In this document: positions 35,706 through 43,751 of the stretch, in pieces
How positions within the stretch are numbered: position 1 is the stretch's first letter
Layout of the letters: every line of letters begins with the position of its first letter
From: Amycolatopsis albispora
GTDB taxonomy: Bacteria; Actinomycetota; Actinomycetes; Mycobacteriales; Pseudonocardiaceae
DNA length: 64,000 nucleotides
Assembly: GCF_003312875.1 (NCBI RefSeq)
Contig: NZ_CP015163.1
Location: 3,968,001 to 4,032,000 of the forward strand
Reading direction: 5' to 3'
Translations under genes and position numbers: made by a program
Notes under the pieces: model-generated
Databases searched by the model: none
Seen by the model: the letters and a program-made list of their open reading frames with translations, nothing else
Told to the model about the DNA's origin: nothing

Positions 35706-36461
35706 TCACTCGCCCCGTGCCGACTCCTCGCCGAGCCGCGCGAGCAGGGCGAGGTCGTGCTTGTCGAGACTGCCCTCCGGGAGCCGGGAGAGCAGCTCCG
35801 GCCGGCGCTCGGCGGTCCGTTCGAGCGCCCGGTCGCGGCGCCAGCGGTCGATCAGCGCGTGGTTGCCGGACCGCAGCACCTCGGGCACGGCCAGCTCCCG
35901 CCAGACCTCCGGGCGCGTGTAGCTGGGCCCTTCGAGCAGGCCGTCGGAGAACGAGTCCTCCTCGGCCGAGCGCGCGTTGCCCAGCACGCCGGGCAGCAGC
36001 CGGACCACGGCCTCGACCATGACCAGCACCGCCGCCTCGCCGCCGACCAGCACGTAGTCGCCGATGGAAACCTCGTCCACCGGCATCCGGCGGGCGGCGT
36101 CGTCGATCACGCGCTGGTCGATGCCCTCGTACCGGCCGCAGGCGAACACCAGGTGCTGCTCGGCGGCGTATTCGTGGGCCAGTTCCTGGGTGAAGGGCCG
36201 TCCGGCCGGGGTGGGCACCACCAGCCGGGTCCGCTCGCCGCAGACGTCGTCCAGCGCGTCACCCCAGACCTGCGGCTTCATCACCATGCCGGGACCGCCG
36301 CCGTACGGCGCGTCGTCCACCGCGCGGTGCACGTCGTGGGTCCAGTCACGCAGGTCGTGCACGCCGATCTCGATCAGGCCGCGGTCGATGGCGCGCCCGA
36401 GCAGCGCGGCCCGCAGCGGGTCGAGGTACTCGGGGAAGATGGTGACGACGTCGAGGCGCAT
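35706..36461 (-). CDS. trmD: tRNA (guanine37-N1)-methyltransferase
   Basis: A 251-residue SPOUT-fold enzyme that makes m1G37 in tRNAs reading CNN codons and so prevents frameshifting. The knot region shows [20 protein letters not shown] and [20 protein letters not shown]; the C-terminal part is [20 protein letters not shown]. It overlaps rimM by one base (TGATG), so it is coupled to the S16-KH-rimM unit upstream. Confidence 0.97.
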   Translation of the reverse strand: MRLDVVTIFPEYLDPLRAALLGRAIDRGLIEIGVHDLRDWTHDVHRAVDDAPYGGGPGMVMKPQVWGDALDDVCGERTRLVVPTPAGRPFTQELAHEYAAEQHLVFACGRYEGIDQRVIDDAARRMPVDEVSIGDYVLVGGEAAVLVMVEAVVRLLPGVLGNARSAEEDSFSDGLLEGPSYTRPEVWRELAVPEVLRSGNHALIDRWRRDRALERTAERRPELLSRLPEGSLDKHDLALLARLGEESARGE

Positions 36462-36976
36462 CAGTCGGTGTCCAGCAGGCCTTCCGGCGGGTCGAGCACG
36501 ACCCGGCCGCCCGCCACGTCCACCACGGGCACGATCGCCCGGACGAACGGCACCAGCACGGACTGGCCGTCGCGGTCGAGCGAGAGCAGCTCGCCGCCGG
36601 GCGAGTGCACCACCTCGAGCACGGTGCCGACCTCGGTGCCGTCGGTCAGCTCGGCCCGCAGGCCTTCGAGCTGGTGGTCGTAGAACTCGTCGGGGTCCTC
36701 GGTGGGCGGCAGGTCCGCGGTGTCCCCGAGCAGCAGGGCACCGCGCAGTTCCTCGGCCGCGGTGCGGTCGGGGACCTGGTCGAAACGCACCAGCAGCCGC
36801 CCGCTGTGCGAGCGGGCGGCTGCCACGGTGAGTTCACGGGTGCGGCCGCCACGCGGCCGGGCGAGCACCACGGCGCCGACGGCGAACCGCTGCTCCGGGG
36901 AGTCGGTTCGCACGTCCACGGCGAGTTCGCCGCTGATGCCGTGTGCCTTGGCCACGCGGCCGACCACAACCTCCAT
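36461..36976 (-). CDS. rimM: ribosome maturation factor RimM
   Basis: A 171-residue two-domain protein that assists assembly of the 30S head. The N-terminal beta-barrel begins [20 protein letters not shown], and the PRC-barrel half contains [15 protein letters not shown] and [20 protein letters not shown]. It lies between the KH protein gene (11 bp) and trmD (1-base overlap), the usual ribosomal assembly cluster. Confidence 0.96.
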   Translation of the reverse strand: MEVVVGRVAKAHGISGELAVDVRTDSPEQRFAVGAVVLARPRGGRTRELTVAAARSHSGRLLVRFDQVPDRTAAEELRGALLLGDTADLPPTEDPDEFYDHQLEGLRAELTDGTEVGTVLEVVHSPGGELLSLDRDGQSVLVPFVRAIVPVVDVAGGRVVLDPPEGLLDTD

Positions 36977-36987
36977 CGGCGCGTGCG

Positions 36988-37227
36988 TCAGTGGTCGGTG
37001 TCGACCACGTCGACCCGCACACCCCGGCCGCCGATTCCGCCCATCACGGTGCGGAGCGCGGTGGCGGTGCGCCCGCCCCGGCCGATCACCTTGCCCAGAT
37101 CGTCGGGGTGGACGTGCACCTCGAGGGTGCGGCCGCGACGCGTGGTGATCAGCTCGACCCGGACCTCGTCCGGGTTGTCGACGATCCCGCGCACGAGGTG
37201 CTCAAGGGAGTCCGCGAGAAAGCTCAC
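36988..37227 (-). CDS. KH-domain RNA-binding protein (KhpA type)
   Basis: A 79-residue single KH domain. The GxxG loop reads [16 protein letters not shown], following [20 protein letters not shown]. Proteins of this type (Rv2908c position) bind RNA, often with a Jag/KhpB partner, and affect cell elongation in Firmicutes. The GTG at 37227 overlaps the rpsP stop by 4 bp, giving coupled translation with S16. Confidence 0.95.
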   Translation of the reverse strand: MSFLADSLEHLVRGIVDNPDEVRVELITTRRGRTLEVHVHPDDLGKVIGRGGRTATALRTVMGGIGGRGVRVDVVDTDH

Positions 37228-37667
37228 GCCTCGGTCTTCTCCTCGGCCTTGGCCTCGGCCTTCTCGGCGTCGGCCTTCTTGCCGCCCTTCTTCTTGGGCG
37301 TGGTGGCCTCGGCCGAGGGCTCCTCGCCCGCGGCCGCGAGCGCGGCGTTGAACAGGTCCTGCTTCGACGGCTTCGGCTCGGCCACCTTCAGCTTGCCCTC
37401 GGCACCGGGCAGGCCCTTGAACTTCTGCCAGTCGCCGGTGATCTCGAGCAGGCGCTGGACCGGCTCGGTCGGCTGGGCACCCACGGAGAGCCAGTGCTGC
37501 GCGCGGTCGGAGTCGACCTCGATGAAGCTGGGCTCTTCCTTCGGGTGGTACTTGCCGATCGTCTCGATGGCCTTGCCGTCCCGGCGGGTGCGCGCGTCGG
37601 CGACGATGATGCGGTAGTACGGCGCACGGATCTTGCCGAGGCGCTGGAGCTTGATCTTGACGGCCAC
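37224..37667 (-). CDS. rpsP: 30S ribosomal protein S16 with charged C-terminal tail
   Basis: A 147-residue S16. The core (about residues 1-85) starts [20 protein letters not shown] and contains [15 protein letters not shown]. The rest is a Lys/Ala/Glu-rich tail, including [20 protein letters not shown], that is longer than in E. coli (82 residues) but usual in actinobacteria. The GTG start is preceded by GAGGAG. It heads the rpsP-KH-rimM-trmD unit. Confidence 0.96.
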   Translation of the reverse strand: MAVKIKLQRLGKIRAPYYRIIVADARTRRDGKAIETIGKYHPKEEPSFIEVDSDRAQHWLSVGAQPTEPVQRLLEITGDWQKFKGLPGAEGKLKVAEPKPSKQDLFNAALAAAGEEPSAEATTPKKKGGKKADAEKAEAKAEEKTEA

Positions 37668-37834
37668 GGGTGTGGATACTCCTCAGTTCTCTCTGGTGCA
37701 AGGTCGGCCGCGCGATCCGAGTGGGGAACGAATGCGACGCCCGGAGGTCAGGTGTGTTCGGCTCCGGCGGGGTGAGAGGGTCCTCGACGGAGCAAGCAAT
37801 CGAACATTCTGCCAGACGGCCCGCGCGGCCCCGC

Positions 37835-38617
37835 CTAGAGGGTGGCGATGCCGAGCGTGGTGAGCAGGATGGCCACCGCGGGCAGGAAGTTGTTCATCTG
37901 GTGCGCGACGATGCTGCCGAGCAGCCTGCCGGTGTACAGCCTGGCCAGCCCGATCGGCACCGAGATGACCAGCAGCAGCGTGGTCCGCAGCGGCTCGAGG
38001 TGGCTGACCGCGAACACCGCGGTGGACAGCAGGAAGGCGGCCACCCTGCCCCACTTCTCGTTGCCCCAGTTCAGCCGCTCCACCGCGCCCCAGAGCAGGC
38101 CGCGGTAGATGATCTCCTCGCAGATCGGCCCGAGCAGCCACAGGTAGAGGAACATGATCACCGCGGCGGTCACCGACATCGGCTGGTCCTCGATCAGCGC
38201 ACTGATCGCCGACGAGGCGTTCTGCTCGCCGACGATCTCGGTCCAGACGAACGCGCCGACCGTGGTGCAGACCAGTCCGACCATGCCGAACTTGAGCCCG
38301 GTCTTGACGTCGGACCAGCGCCAGGACAGCCGCAGGTCGGCCAGCGGGCCGTTGCCGCGGACCCGGGTGATCAGCACGGCGGCGGTGGCGGCCACCACGG
38401 TCGGGGTGATGGTGCCGATGAGCACGTGCCCGACCGGCATCGGCTGCCCGGCCGGTACGGGGCCGAGCGCGGCGAGCACCAGGGCGGCGGAGGTCAGCAG
38501 GATGGCCTCGACCAGGAGGAAGGCGCCGAAGCCCCAGCGCGGGTCGGGGGTGGTGGCCGAGGCCACCTCCGGCAGCGGCTCGGGGCCGTGGATCGGCTCA
38601 CCCTGCGTCGCGCTCAA
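37835..38617 (-). CDS. CPBP family intramembrane metalloprotease
   Basis: A 260-residue protein with about seven hydrophobic segments. The CPBP/Abi motifs are visible: E-E-x-x-x-R in LGPICEEIIYRGLLWG, F-x-x-x-H in FAVSHLEP, and a later HQMNNFLP. Homologues include the Rce1 CAAX protease and bacterial proteins linked to self-immunity or anti-sigma control. A second, diverged copy follows 87 bp downstream... upstream on this strand, so the pair may be an old duplication. Substrate unknown. Confidence 0.88.
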   Translation of the reverse strand: MSATQGEPIHGPEPLPEVASATTPDPRWGFGAFLLVEAILLTSAALVLAALGPVPAGQPMPVGHVLIGTITPTVVAATAAVLITRVRGNGPLADLRLSWRWSDVKTGLKFGMVGLVCTTVGAFVWTEIVGEQNASSAISALIEDQPMSVTAAVIMFLYLWLLGPICEEIIYRGLLWGAVERLNWGNEKWGRVAAFLLSTAVFAVSHLEPLRTTLLLVISVPIGLARLYTGRLLGSIVAHQMNNFLPAVAILLTTLGIATL

Positions 38618-38704
38618 GCCGTCCTCCGGGTTCTTCGCATTTCGGGCAGTAGTAAAAGGCTAGTGGGCGCAGCCCTCCGTTGAGGGCGGTGGGCGGCGGG
38701 CGGA

Positions 38705-39445
38705 CTAGCTGGCGCCGAGCAGCAGGAGCGCTGGTGGCAGGTTGTTCGCGGCGTGCGCCACCACGCTCGAGCCGGTCCGGCCGCTGATCAGCCGGGCCGC
38801 CCCGATCGCCAGCCCCTGTACGAACAACGCGAGCGTCCGGCTCGGTTCTCCGTGCAACTGGGCGAACACGGCGGCGGTCAGCGCGAGCACCGCCCACTGC
38901 GGGATGCGGTGCGCGGCCAGCCCCGCCCACAGCGCGCCCCGGAGCAGCACCTCCTCGGTCAGCGGCGCGACCAGCACCACGATCAACGCGGCCAGCGCCA
39001 GCCACAGCGGGTTGTCGCCGACGCCCTGCGCGAGCCCCGCCAGCGGATTGCCGGATTCGAGGTCCGTGCCGAACACCGGGAGCAGCATCAGGTTCGCCAG
39101 GTACCCGGCGAGCAGCGCGAACCCGCCGCAGGCCAGGCCGACCTTGATGTCGCGCAGCCGGGGCAGCACGCCCAGCTCGCGAAACGACCCCCAGCGCCGC
39201 GCGGCGAGTACCGGGGCGAGGCCGAGCATCAGGTTCGGCACGAACGCCAGCAGCAGGAGCGGGCCGAGGTCGGGCATCTCCTCGGCGTCGTCGAACCCGG
39301 TGAACCGCCCGGTGAGCACGGCGGTCAGCACCAGGTTCATCAAGTGGTAGGCGCCGAAACCGGCGATGAACGCGACCAGTCCCCAGTGGGCACCGCGCAC
39401 CAGGCCGTCACTGACGGCCGGAGGGTTTTCGTTCGCCCGATCCAC
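38705..39445 (-). CDS. CPBP family intramembrane metalloprotease (second copy)
   Basis: A 246-residue membrane protein with the motif set of its neighbour: LTEEVLLRGALWAG (E-E-x-x-x-R), FAQLHGEP, and VVAHAANNLPPALLLL. Around seven hydrophobic segments are present. It precedes the other CPBP gene on the same strand. Both share the order of motifs and C-terminal N-N pair, so they are paralogues. No adjacent peptide gene that would suggest a bacteriocin role was found. Confidence 0.87.
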   Translation of the reverse strand: MDRANENPPAVSDGLVRGAHWGLVAFIAGFGAYHLMNLVLTAVLTGRFTGFDDAEEMPDLGPLLLLAFVPNLMLGLAPVLAARRWGSFRELGVLPRLRDIKVGLACGGFALLAGYLANLMLLPVFGTDLESGNPLAGLAQGVGDNPLWLALAALIVVLVAPLTEEVLLRGALWAGLAAHRIPQWAVLALTAAVFAQLHGEPSRTLALFVQGLAIGAARLISGRTGSSVVAHAANNLPPALLLLGAS

Positions 39446-39522
39446 CGCACCTCCGCCGCCGGAATCACCTTCGCACCCCCAACGCTAGGGGGCCGATGGC
39501 TACCGGGTGAACCCGGCCCGTC

Positions 39523-40587
39523 TCAGGAAGTGACGGTACCGCGCAGGATGATGTGCGACGGATGACGCAGTGCGGTCAGGTCCTCGCGCGGATCGCCGGT
39601 CAGCACCAGCAGGTCGGCGGGGGCGCCGTCGGTGATGGACGGGTGGCCGAGCCAGTCGCGGGCGGCCCAGCAGGCGGCGCCGAGCGCTTCGGTGCGCGAC
39701 ATGCCAGCCCGGTGCAGCAGCTCGATCTCGTCGACGATCCGGCCGTGGTCGACCATGCCACCGGCGTCGGTGCCCGCGTAGACCGCGACCCCGGCGTCCA
39801 GCGCGGCCTGCACCAGCCCGTCGACGCGCCGGTGCAGCTCGCGCATGTGCGCGGCGTAGACCGGGTACTTGCCGGCGGCGTCCGCGATGCCCGGGAAGTT
39901 CTCGGTGATGTTGACCAGCGTCGGCACCAGCGCGATACCGCGCCGCGCCATCTCGGACAGTTGCTCGCCGGACAGCTCGGTGCCGTGTTCGAGGCAGTCG
40001 ATCCCGGCGGCCAGCAGGCCGGGCAGCGCGGCGGCGCCGAACACGTGCGCGGTGACCTTGGCGCCCGCGTCGTGCGCGACCTTGACCGCTTCGGCGAGCA
40101 CGTCGTCCGGCCACAGCGGCGCGAGGTCACCCACGGACCGGTCGATCCAGTCGCCGACGAGCTTGACCCAGCCATCGCCGTCGGCCGCCTGCTCGGCGAC
40201 CGCCTCCGGCAGCTGGTCCGGGCTGTCCAGATCGATGCCGAGGCCGGGCACGTACCGCTTGGGCAGCGCGAGGTGACGGCCGCAGCGGATGATCCGCGGC
40301 AGGTCCTCGCGCTGCTGCAACGGCGAGGTGTCGAACGGGACCCCGCAGTCGCGGATGAGCAGCGTGCCCGCCCGGCGGTCGGTCAGCGCCTGCGCGGCCG
40401 CCTCTTCGAGGTTCTCCGCGCCGATGCCGGGATGGCAGTGCGCGTCGACCAGCCCCGGCACCAGGAACACGTCCTCGGCCAGGGTCTCGGCGCCCTCGAC
40501 CGGCTCGAAGCCGATCCGGCCGTCGCTGATCCACAGGTCGTGGTGCGCACCGGAAGGCAGCACCACGCCGCTGAGGCGGTACGCCAT
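39523..40587 (-). CDS. amidohydrolase family protein
   Basis: A 354-residue metal-dependent hydrolase. The H-x-H metal site is in LVDAHCHPG; further ligands include HVFGA, the histidine in CLEHGTEL, and the aspartate in YAGTDAGGMVDHG. The C-terminal PADLLVLTGDP is typical of imidazolonepropionase and dipeptidase-like members. It abuts the ffh stop with no gap, matching Rv2915c next to ffh (Rv2916c) in Mycobacterium. Substrate unknown. Confidence 0.9.
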   Translation of the reverse strand: MAYRLSGVVLPSGAHHDLWISDGRIGFEPVEGAETLAEDVFLVPGLVDAHCHPGIGAENLEEAAAQALTDRRAGTLLIRDCGVPFDTSPLQQREDLPRIIRCGRHLALPKRYVPGLGIDLDSPDQLPEAVAEQAADGDGWVKLVGDWIDRSVGDLAPLWPDDVLAEAVKVAHDAGAKVTAHVFGAAALPGLLAAGIDCLEHGTELSGEQLSEMARRGIALVPTLVNITENFPGIADAAGKYPVYAAHMRELHRRVDGLVQAALDAGVAVYAGTDAGGMVDHGRIVDEIELLHRAGMSRTEALGAACWAARDWLGHPSITDGAPADLLVLTGDPREDLTALRHPSHIILRGTVTS

Positions 40588-42147
40588 CTACTTGCCCTTG
40601 GGCAGCTTGAACTTCGACGGGTCGAAGCCCGGGGGCAGGTCGTTCAGGCTGCCGCCGAGCTGCGAGAGGTCAGGCATGCCACCGGCGGGACCGGCACCGG
40701 GGAAACCACCCGGCGGCAGCGCGGGCATGCCACCGGGGAAACCGCCCTTGACCTTGGGCTGCGTGGGGCCGCGCCCCTTGCCCTTCTTCCCCTTCTTGCC
40801 CTTGCGGTTGTTCTTCCGGTTGTTGCCACCGGGGCCGCCGAAGCCGAACCGCCCGGCCATCTGCTGCATCATCTTCTTGGCGTCGTAGAACCGGTTGACC
40901 AGGTCGTTGACCTCGCGCACGGCCACCCCGGAGCCCTTGGCGATGCGCTGCCGCCGGGAGGCGTTGATGATCTTCGGATCGGCGCGCTCGGCCGGGGTCA
41001 TGCCGCGGATGATCGCCTGCAGCCGGTCCAGCGACCTGTCGTCGACCTGGGCCAGCTGGTCCTTCATCTGCCCGGCGCCGGGCAGCATGCCGAGCAGGTT
41101 GCCGATCGGGCCCATCTTGCGCACCGCGAGCATCTGCTCGAGGAAGTCCTCCAGGGTCAGCTCGCCGCTGCCCAGCTTCTGCGCGGCCTGCTCCGCCTTC
41201 TCCTGGTCGAAGGCCTGCTCGGCCTGCTCGATCAGGGTGAGCATGTCGCCCATGCCGAGGATCCGGCTGGCCATCCGGTCCGGGTGGAACAGGTCGAAGT
41301 CCTCGAGCTTCTCGCCGTTCGACGCGAACAGGATCGGCTGGCCGGTGACCTCGCGCACGCTCAGCGCGGCACCACCGCGGGCGTCACCGTCGAGCTTGGT
41401 GAGCACCACGCCGGTGAAGCCGACGCCGTCGCGGAAGGCCTCGGCGGTGGTCACCGCGTCCTGGCCGATCATCGCGTCGACCACGAAGAGCGTCTCGTCC
41501 GGCTGGACCGCGTCGCGGATGTCGGCGGCCTGCCGCATCAGCTCCTCGTCCACGCCGAGACGGCCGGCGGTGTCGACGATCACGATGTCGTGCTGGGAGT
41601 GCTTGGCCTCGGCGATACCGCGGCGGGCGACGTCGACCGGGTCGCCGACGCCGTTGCCCGGCTCCGGCGCGAAGGTCTGCACCCCGGCCCGCTCACCGAC
41701 CACCTGCAGCTGGGTGACCGCGTTCGGGCGCTGGAGGTCGCAGGCGACCAGCATCGGCGCGTGGCCCTGCTTCTTCAGCCACAGCGCCAGCTTGCCCGCG
41801 AGCGTGGTCTTACCGGCACCCTGCAGACCGGCGAGCATCAGCACGGTCGGCGGGTTCTTCGCCAGGTTCAGCCGCCGGGTCTCGCCGCCGAGAATGGCGA
41901 CCAGTTCCTCGTTGACGATCTTGATGACCTGCTGGGCCGGATTCAGCGCCTCGGAGACCTCGGCGCCCTTGGCGCGTTCCTTGACCTTGGCGATGAACGC
42001 GCGCACCACCGGGAGCGCGACGTCGGCCTCCAGCAGCGCGATGCGGATCTCACGCGCGGTGGAGTCGATGTCGGCGTCGGAGAGCTTCCCCTTGCCACGC
42101 AGGTTCTGCAGGACCGAAGTGAGGCGATCGGAGAGGGTGTCGAACAC
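40588..42147 (-). CDS. ffh: signal recognition particle protein Ffh
   Basis: A 519-residue GTPase that, with 4.5S RNA and FtsY, targets nascent membrane proteins. N domain (1-90), G domain with GLQGAGKTTLAGKLALWL, DTAGRLGVDEELM and TKLDGDARGGAALS, and an M domain that ends in a Gly/Pro/Met/Lys-rich tail (GKKGKKGKGRGPTQPKVKGG and on) longer than in E. coli. GTG start. The 270 bp before it hold no gene, and no 4.5S RNA was recognised there. Confidence 0.97.
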   Translation of the reverse strand: MFDTLSDRLTSVLQNLRGKGKLSDADIDSTAREIRIALLEADVALPVVRAFIAKVKERAKGAEVSEALNPAQQVIKIVNEELVAILGGETRRLNLAKNPPTVLMLAGLQGAGKTTLAGKLALWLKKQGHAPMLVACDLQRPNAVTQLQVVGERAGVQTFAPEPGNGVGDPVDVARRGIAEAKHSQHDIVIVDTAGRLGVDEELMRQAADIRDAVQPDETLFVVDAMIGQDAVTTAEAFRDGVGFTGVVLTKLDGDARGGAALSVREVTGQPILFASNGEKLEDFDLFHPDRMASRILGMGDMLTLIEQAEQAFDQEKAEQAAQKLGSGELTLEDFLEQMLAVRKMGPIGNLLGMLPGAGQMKDQLAQVDDRSLDRLQAIIRGMTPAERADPKIINASRRQRIAKGSGVAVREVNDLVNRFYDAKKMMQQMAGRFGFGGPGGNNRKNNRKGKKGKKGKGRGPTQPKVKGGFPGGMPALPPGGFPGAGPAGGMPDLSQLGGSLNDLPPGFDPSKFKLPKGK

Positions 42148-42416
42148 GGGTGTGCGCTCCAGCAGTCGTCGTCAGGGTGCGGGGCCGGCGTGCGGAAGAC
42201 CGCGCCCGCATCCTCCTCAGGGTAGTCGACGTTGGGGCCCGGCCGGTCCGCTCCTCCTCGCACCGGCCGGGCATCGCGTCGCGCGAGCGGTCCGCGGCCT
42301 TCGTCCGACCCCCAGTACCGGGCGATTTCCGCCACGCTCGCGCTGCGCAGTAGCCTGCCGCTCCCGCGCAGGTCGCGGCAGGGGGAAGACCCCCATATCG
42401 GGCCAGGTAGTTCTAC

Positions 42417-43292
42417 TCAGTCCACCGATTCGGTCTTCCGCTGAGCGGCGCGCCGGGCCGCCTCGGCGGCCTCCGCGGCCTTCTCGGCGGCTTTCTCCGC
42501 GGCGCCACGGGCCCGGTCGACGGCGTTCTCGGCGTGTTCGGCGCCGGTCTGGAGCGCCGCGAGCAGCGCGGTGACCCCGGCGTTCTGCACGGCCGCCGCC
42601 GGCCGCGCGAGTTCCCCGCCCTCGGCTTTCGCGGTGATCAGCTCGTTCAGCGCGTCCTGATAGTGGTCGACGTAGTTCTCCGGCTCGAAGTCACCGGCCA
42701 GGCGGTCGATCAGCCGGGCCGCCAGGCGGACCTCGGCCACGTGCACGTCCACGTCCTCGTGCTGGAACGGGAAGTCCGGCTCGCGGACCTCGTCCGGCCA
42801 CAGCATGGTCTCCAGCAGCAGGAGCTGGTCGCGCACGCGGATCACGCCGAGCGTCTCGCGCTGGCGCAGCGCCACCCTGACCACCATCACCCGGCCCGTC
42901 TGCTGCATGGCCTCGCTGAGCAGCACGTACGCCTTGGTCCCGGCGATCTCCGGCTCCAGGTAGTAGGTCCGCGCGAAGTAGACCGGATCGACCTGTTCCA
43001 CCGGCACGAACGACAGCACGCCGATGGAGTGCGCGGTGGCCAGCGGCAACGACGCGAGGTCCTCGTCGGAGAGCACCACGACGTCGCCTCCCGGCAGCGG
43101 GAAGCCCTTGCCGACCTCACCCGGCGGCACCTCGGCGCCGTCGGCCTCGCAGAACCGCCGGTGCTGGATGCGGCCGCCGTCGGTCACGTGGACCTGGGTC
43201 AGGCCGGAGGCGCGGTCGGTGGTGGCGCTGTACGCCTTCACCGGAATGGCGTACGCGCCGAAGCCGATCGTGCCTTTCCAGACCGCGCGCAT
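42417..43292 (-). CDS. ku: Ku protein for non-homologous end joining
   Basis: A 291-residue bacterial Ku that binds double-strand DNA ends. The start RAVWKGTIGFGAYAIPVKAY, CEADGAEVPPGEVGKG, and MVVRVALRQRETLGVIRVRD are diagnostic. The C-terminal 45 residues are an Ala/Glu/Lys-rich helix (AEKAAEKAAEAAEAARRAAQ). Its usual partner LigD is not in this window. It lies upstream of ffh on the same strand with a 269-bp gap. Confidence 0.95.
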   Translation of the reverse strand: MRAVWKGTIGFGAYAIPVKAYSATTDRASGLTQVHVTDGGRIQHRRFCEADGAEVPPGEVGKGFPLPGGDVVVLSDEDLASLPLATAHSIGVLSFVPVEQVDPVYFARTYYLEPEIAGTKAYVLLSEAMQQTGRVMVVRVALRQRETLGVIRVRDQLLLLETMLWPDEVREPDFPFQHEDVDVHVAEVRLAARLIDRLAGDFEPENYVDHYQDALNELITAKAEGGELARPAAAVQNAGVTALLAALQTGAEHAENAVDRARGAAEKAAEKAAEAAEAARRAAQRKTESVD

Positions 43293-43330
43293 GTGTTCGA
43301 GCGTAATGCGGTGAAAGCGGCCGTTTCCAG

Positions 43331-43654
43331 CTACAAACGGGTGTCCTCGTCGGCCGTTTGCAGCAGTGCGGCGAGCACCGGCTCACTTTCCGCGATGGCG
43401 TCGGCGGAGTAGCCCGCCGCGCTGGCGGCGGCTTCGAGCACCTCGGTCAGCGCGCCGTCTACCTGGCTGCCGCGCACCACGCAGGCGAGCCTGGCCAGTG
43501 CGAGCGAGAGCTGGCGCTGCCCGGCGGCGAGGTGCTCGAGCACGTCGGCGAGCTCACCGGCGGTGCCGACCTCGGCGGATCCGGCGAGTTCGGCGGCGCA
43601 GGCCTCCAGGTGCGCGGCCACGATCGAGCCGGGAAGAACCGGTTCGCCCACCAT
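43331..43654 (-). CDS. uncharacterised 107-residue Ala-rich helical protein
   Basis: Not recognised. The ATG at 43654 gives a 107-residue, Ala/Glu/Leu-rich soluble protein that looks wholly helical (GELADVLEHLAAGQRQLSLA, then LTEVLEAAASAAGYSADAIA). It has no signal peptide. It lies between glnD (upstream) and ku (downstream), and nothing in its sequence gives a function. The frame continues upstream of the ATG into low-similarity sequence. Confidence 0.65.
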   Translation of the reverse strand: MVGEPVLPGSIVAAHLEACAAELAGSAEVGTAGELADVLEHLAAGQRQLSLALARLACVVRGSQVDGALTEVLEAAASAAGYSADAIAESEPVLAALLQTADEDTRL

Positions 43655-43751
43655 GCCACCCGCCTTCCCGCACGTTCCGCCAGGCCACACCGACGGCGAC
43701 ATACTGCCACCGTCGCCGCGCGCGGTCCGCGCGACACCCCGAACCGGCTGG

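Noticed and set aside
39553..42225. Plus-strand 890-codon frame opposite the amidohydrolase and ffh
   Set aside because: Antisense to two certain genes, with composition typical of a GC shadow frame.
42148..42416. 4.5S RNA gene next to ffh
   Set aside because: The conserved GGAA-tetraloop and symmetric loop pattern of SRP RNA was not found in this gap.
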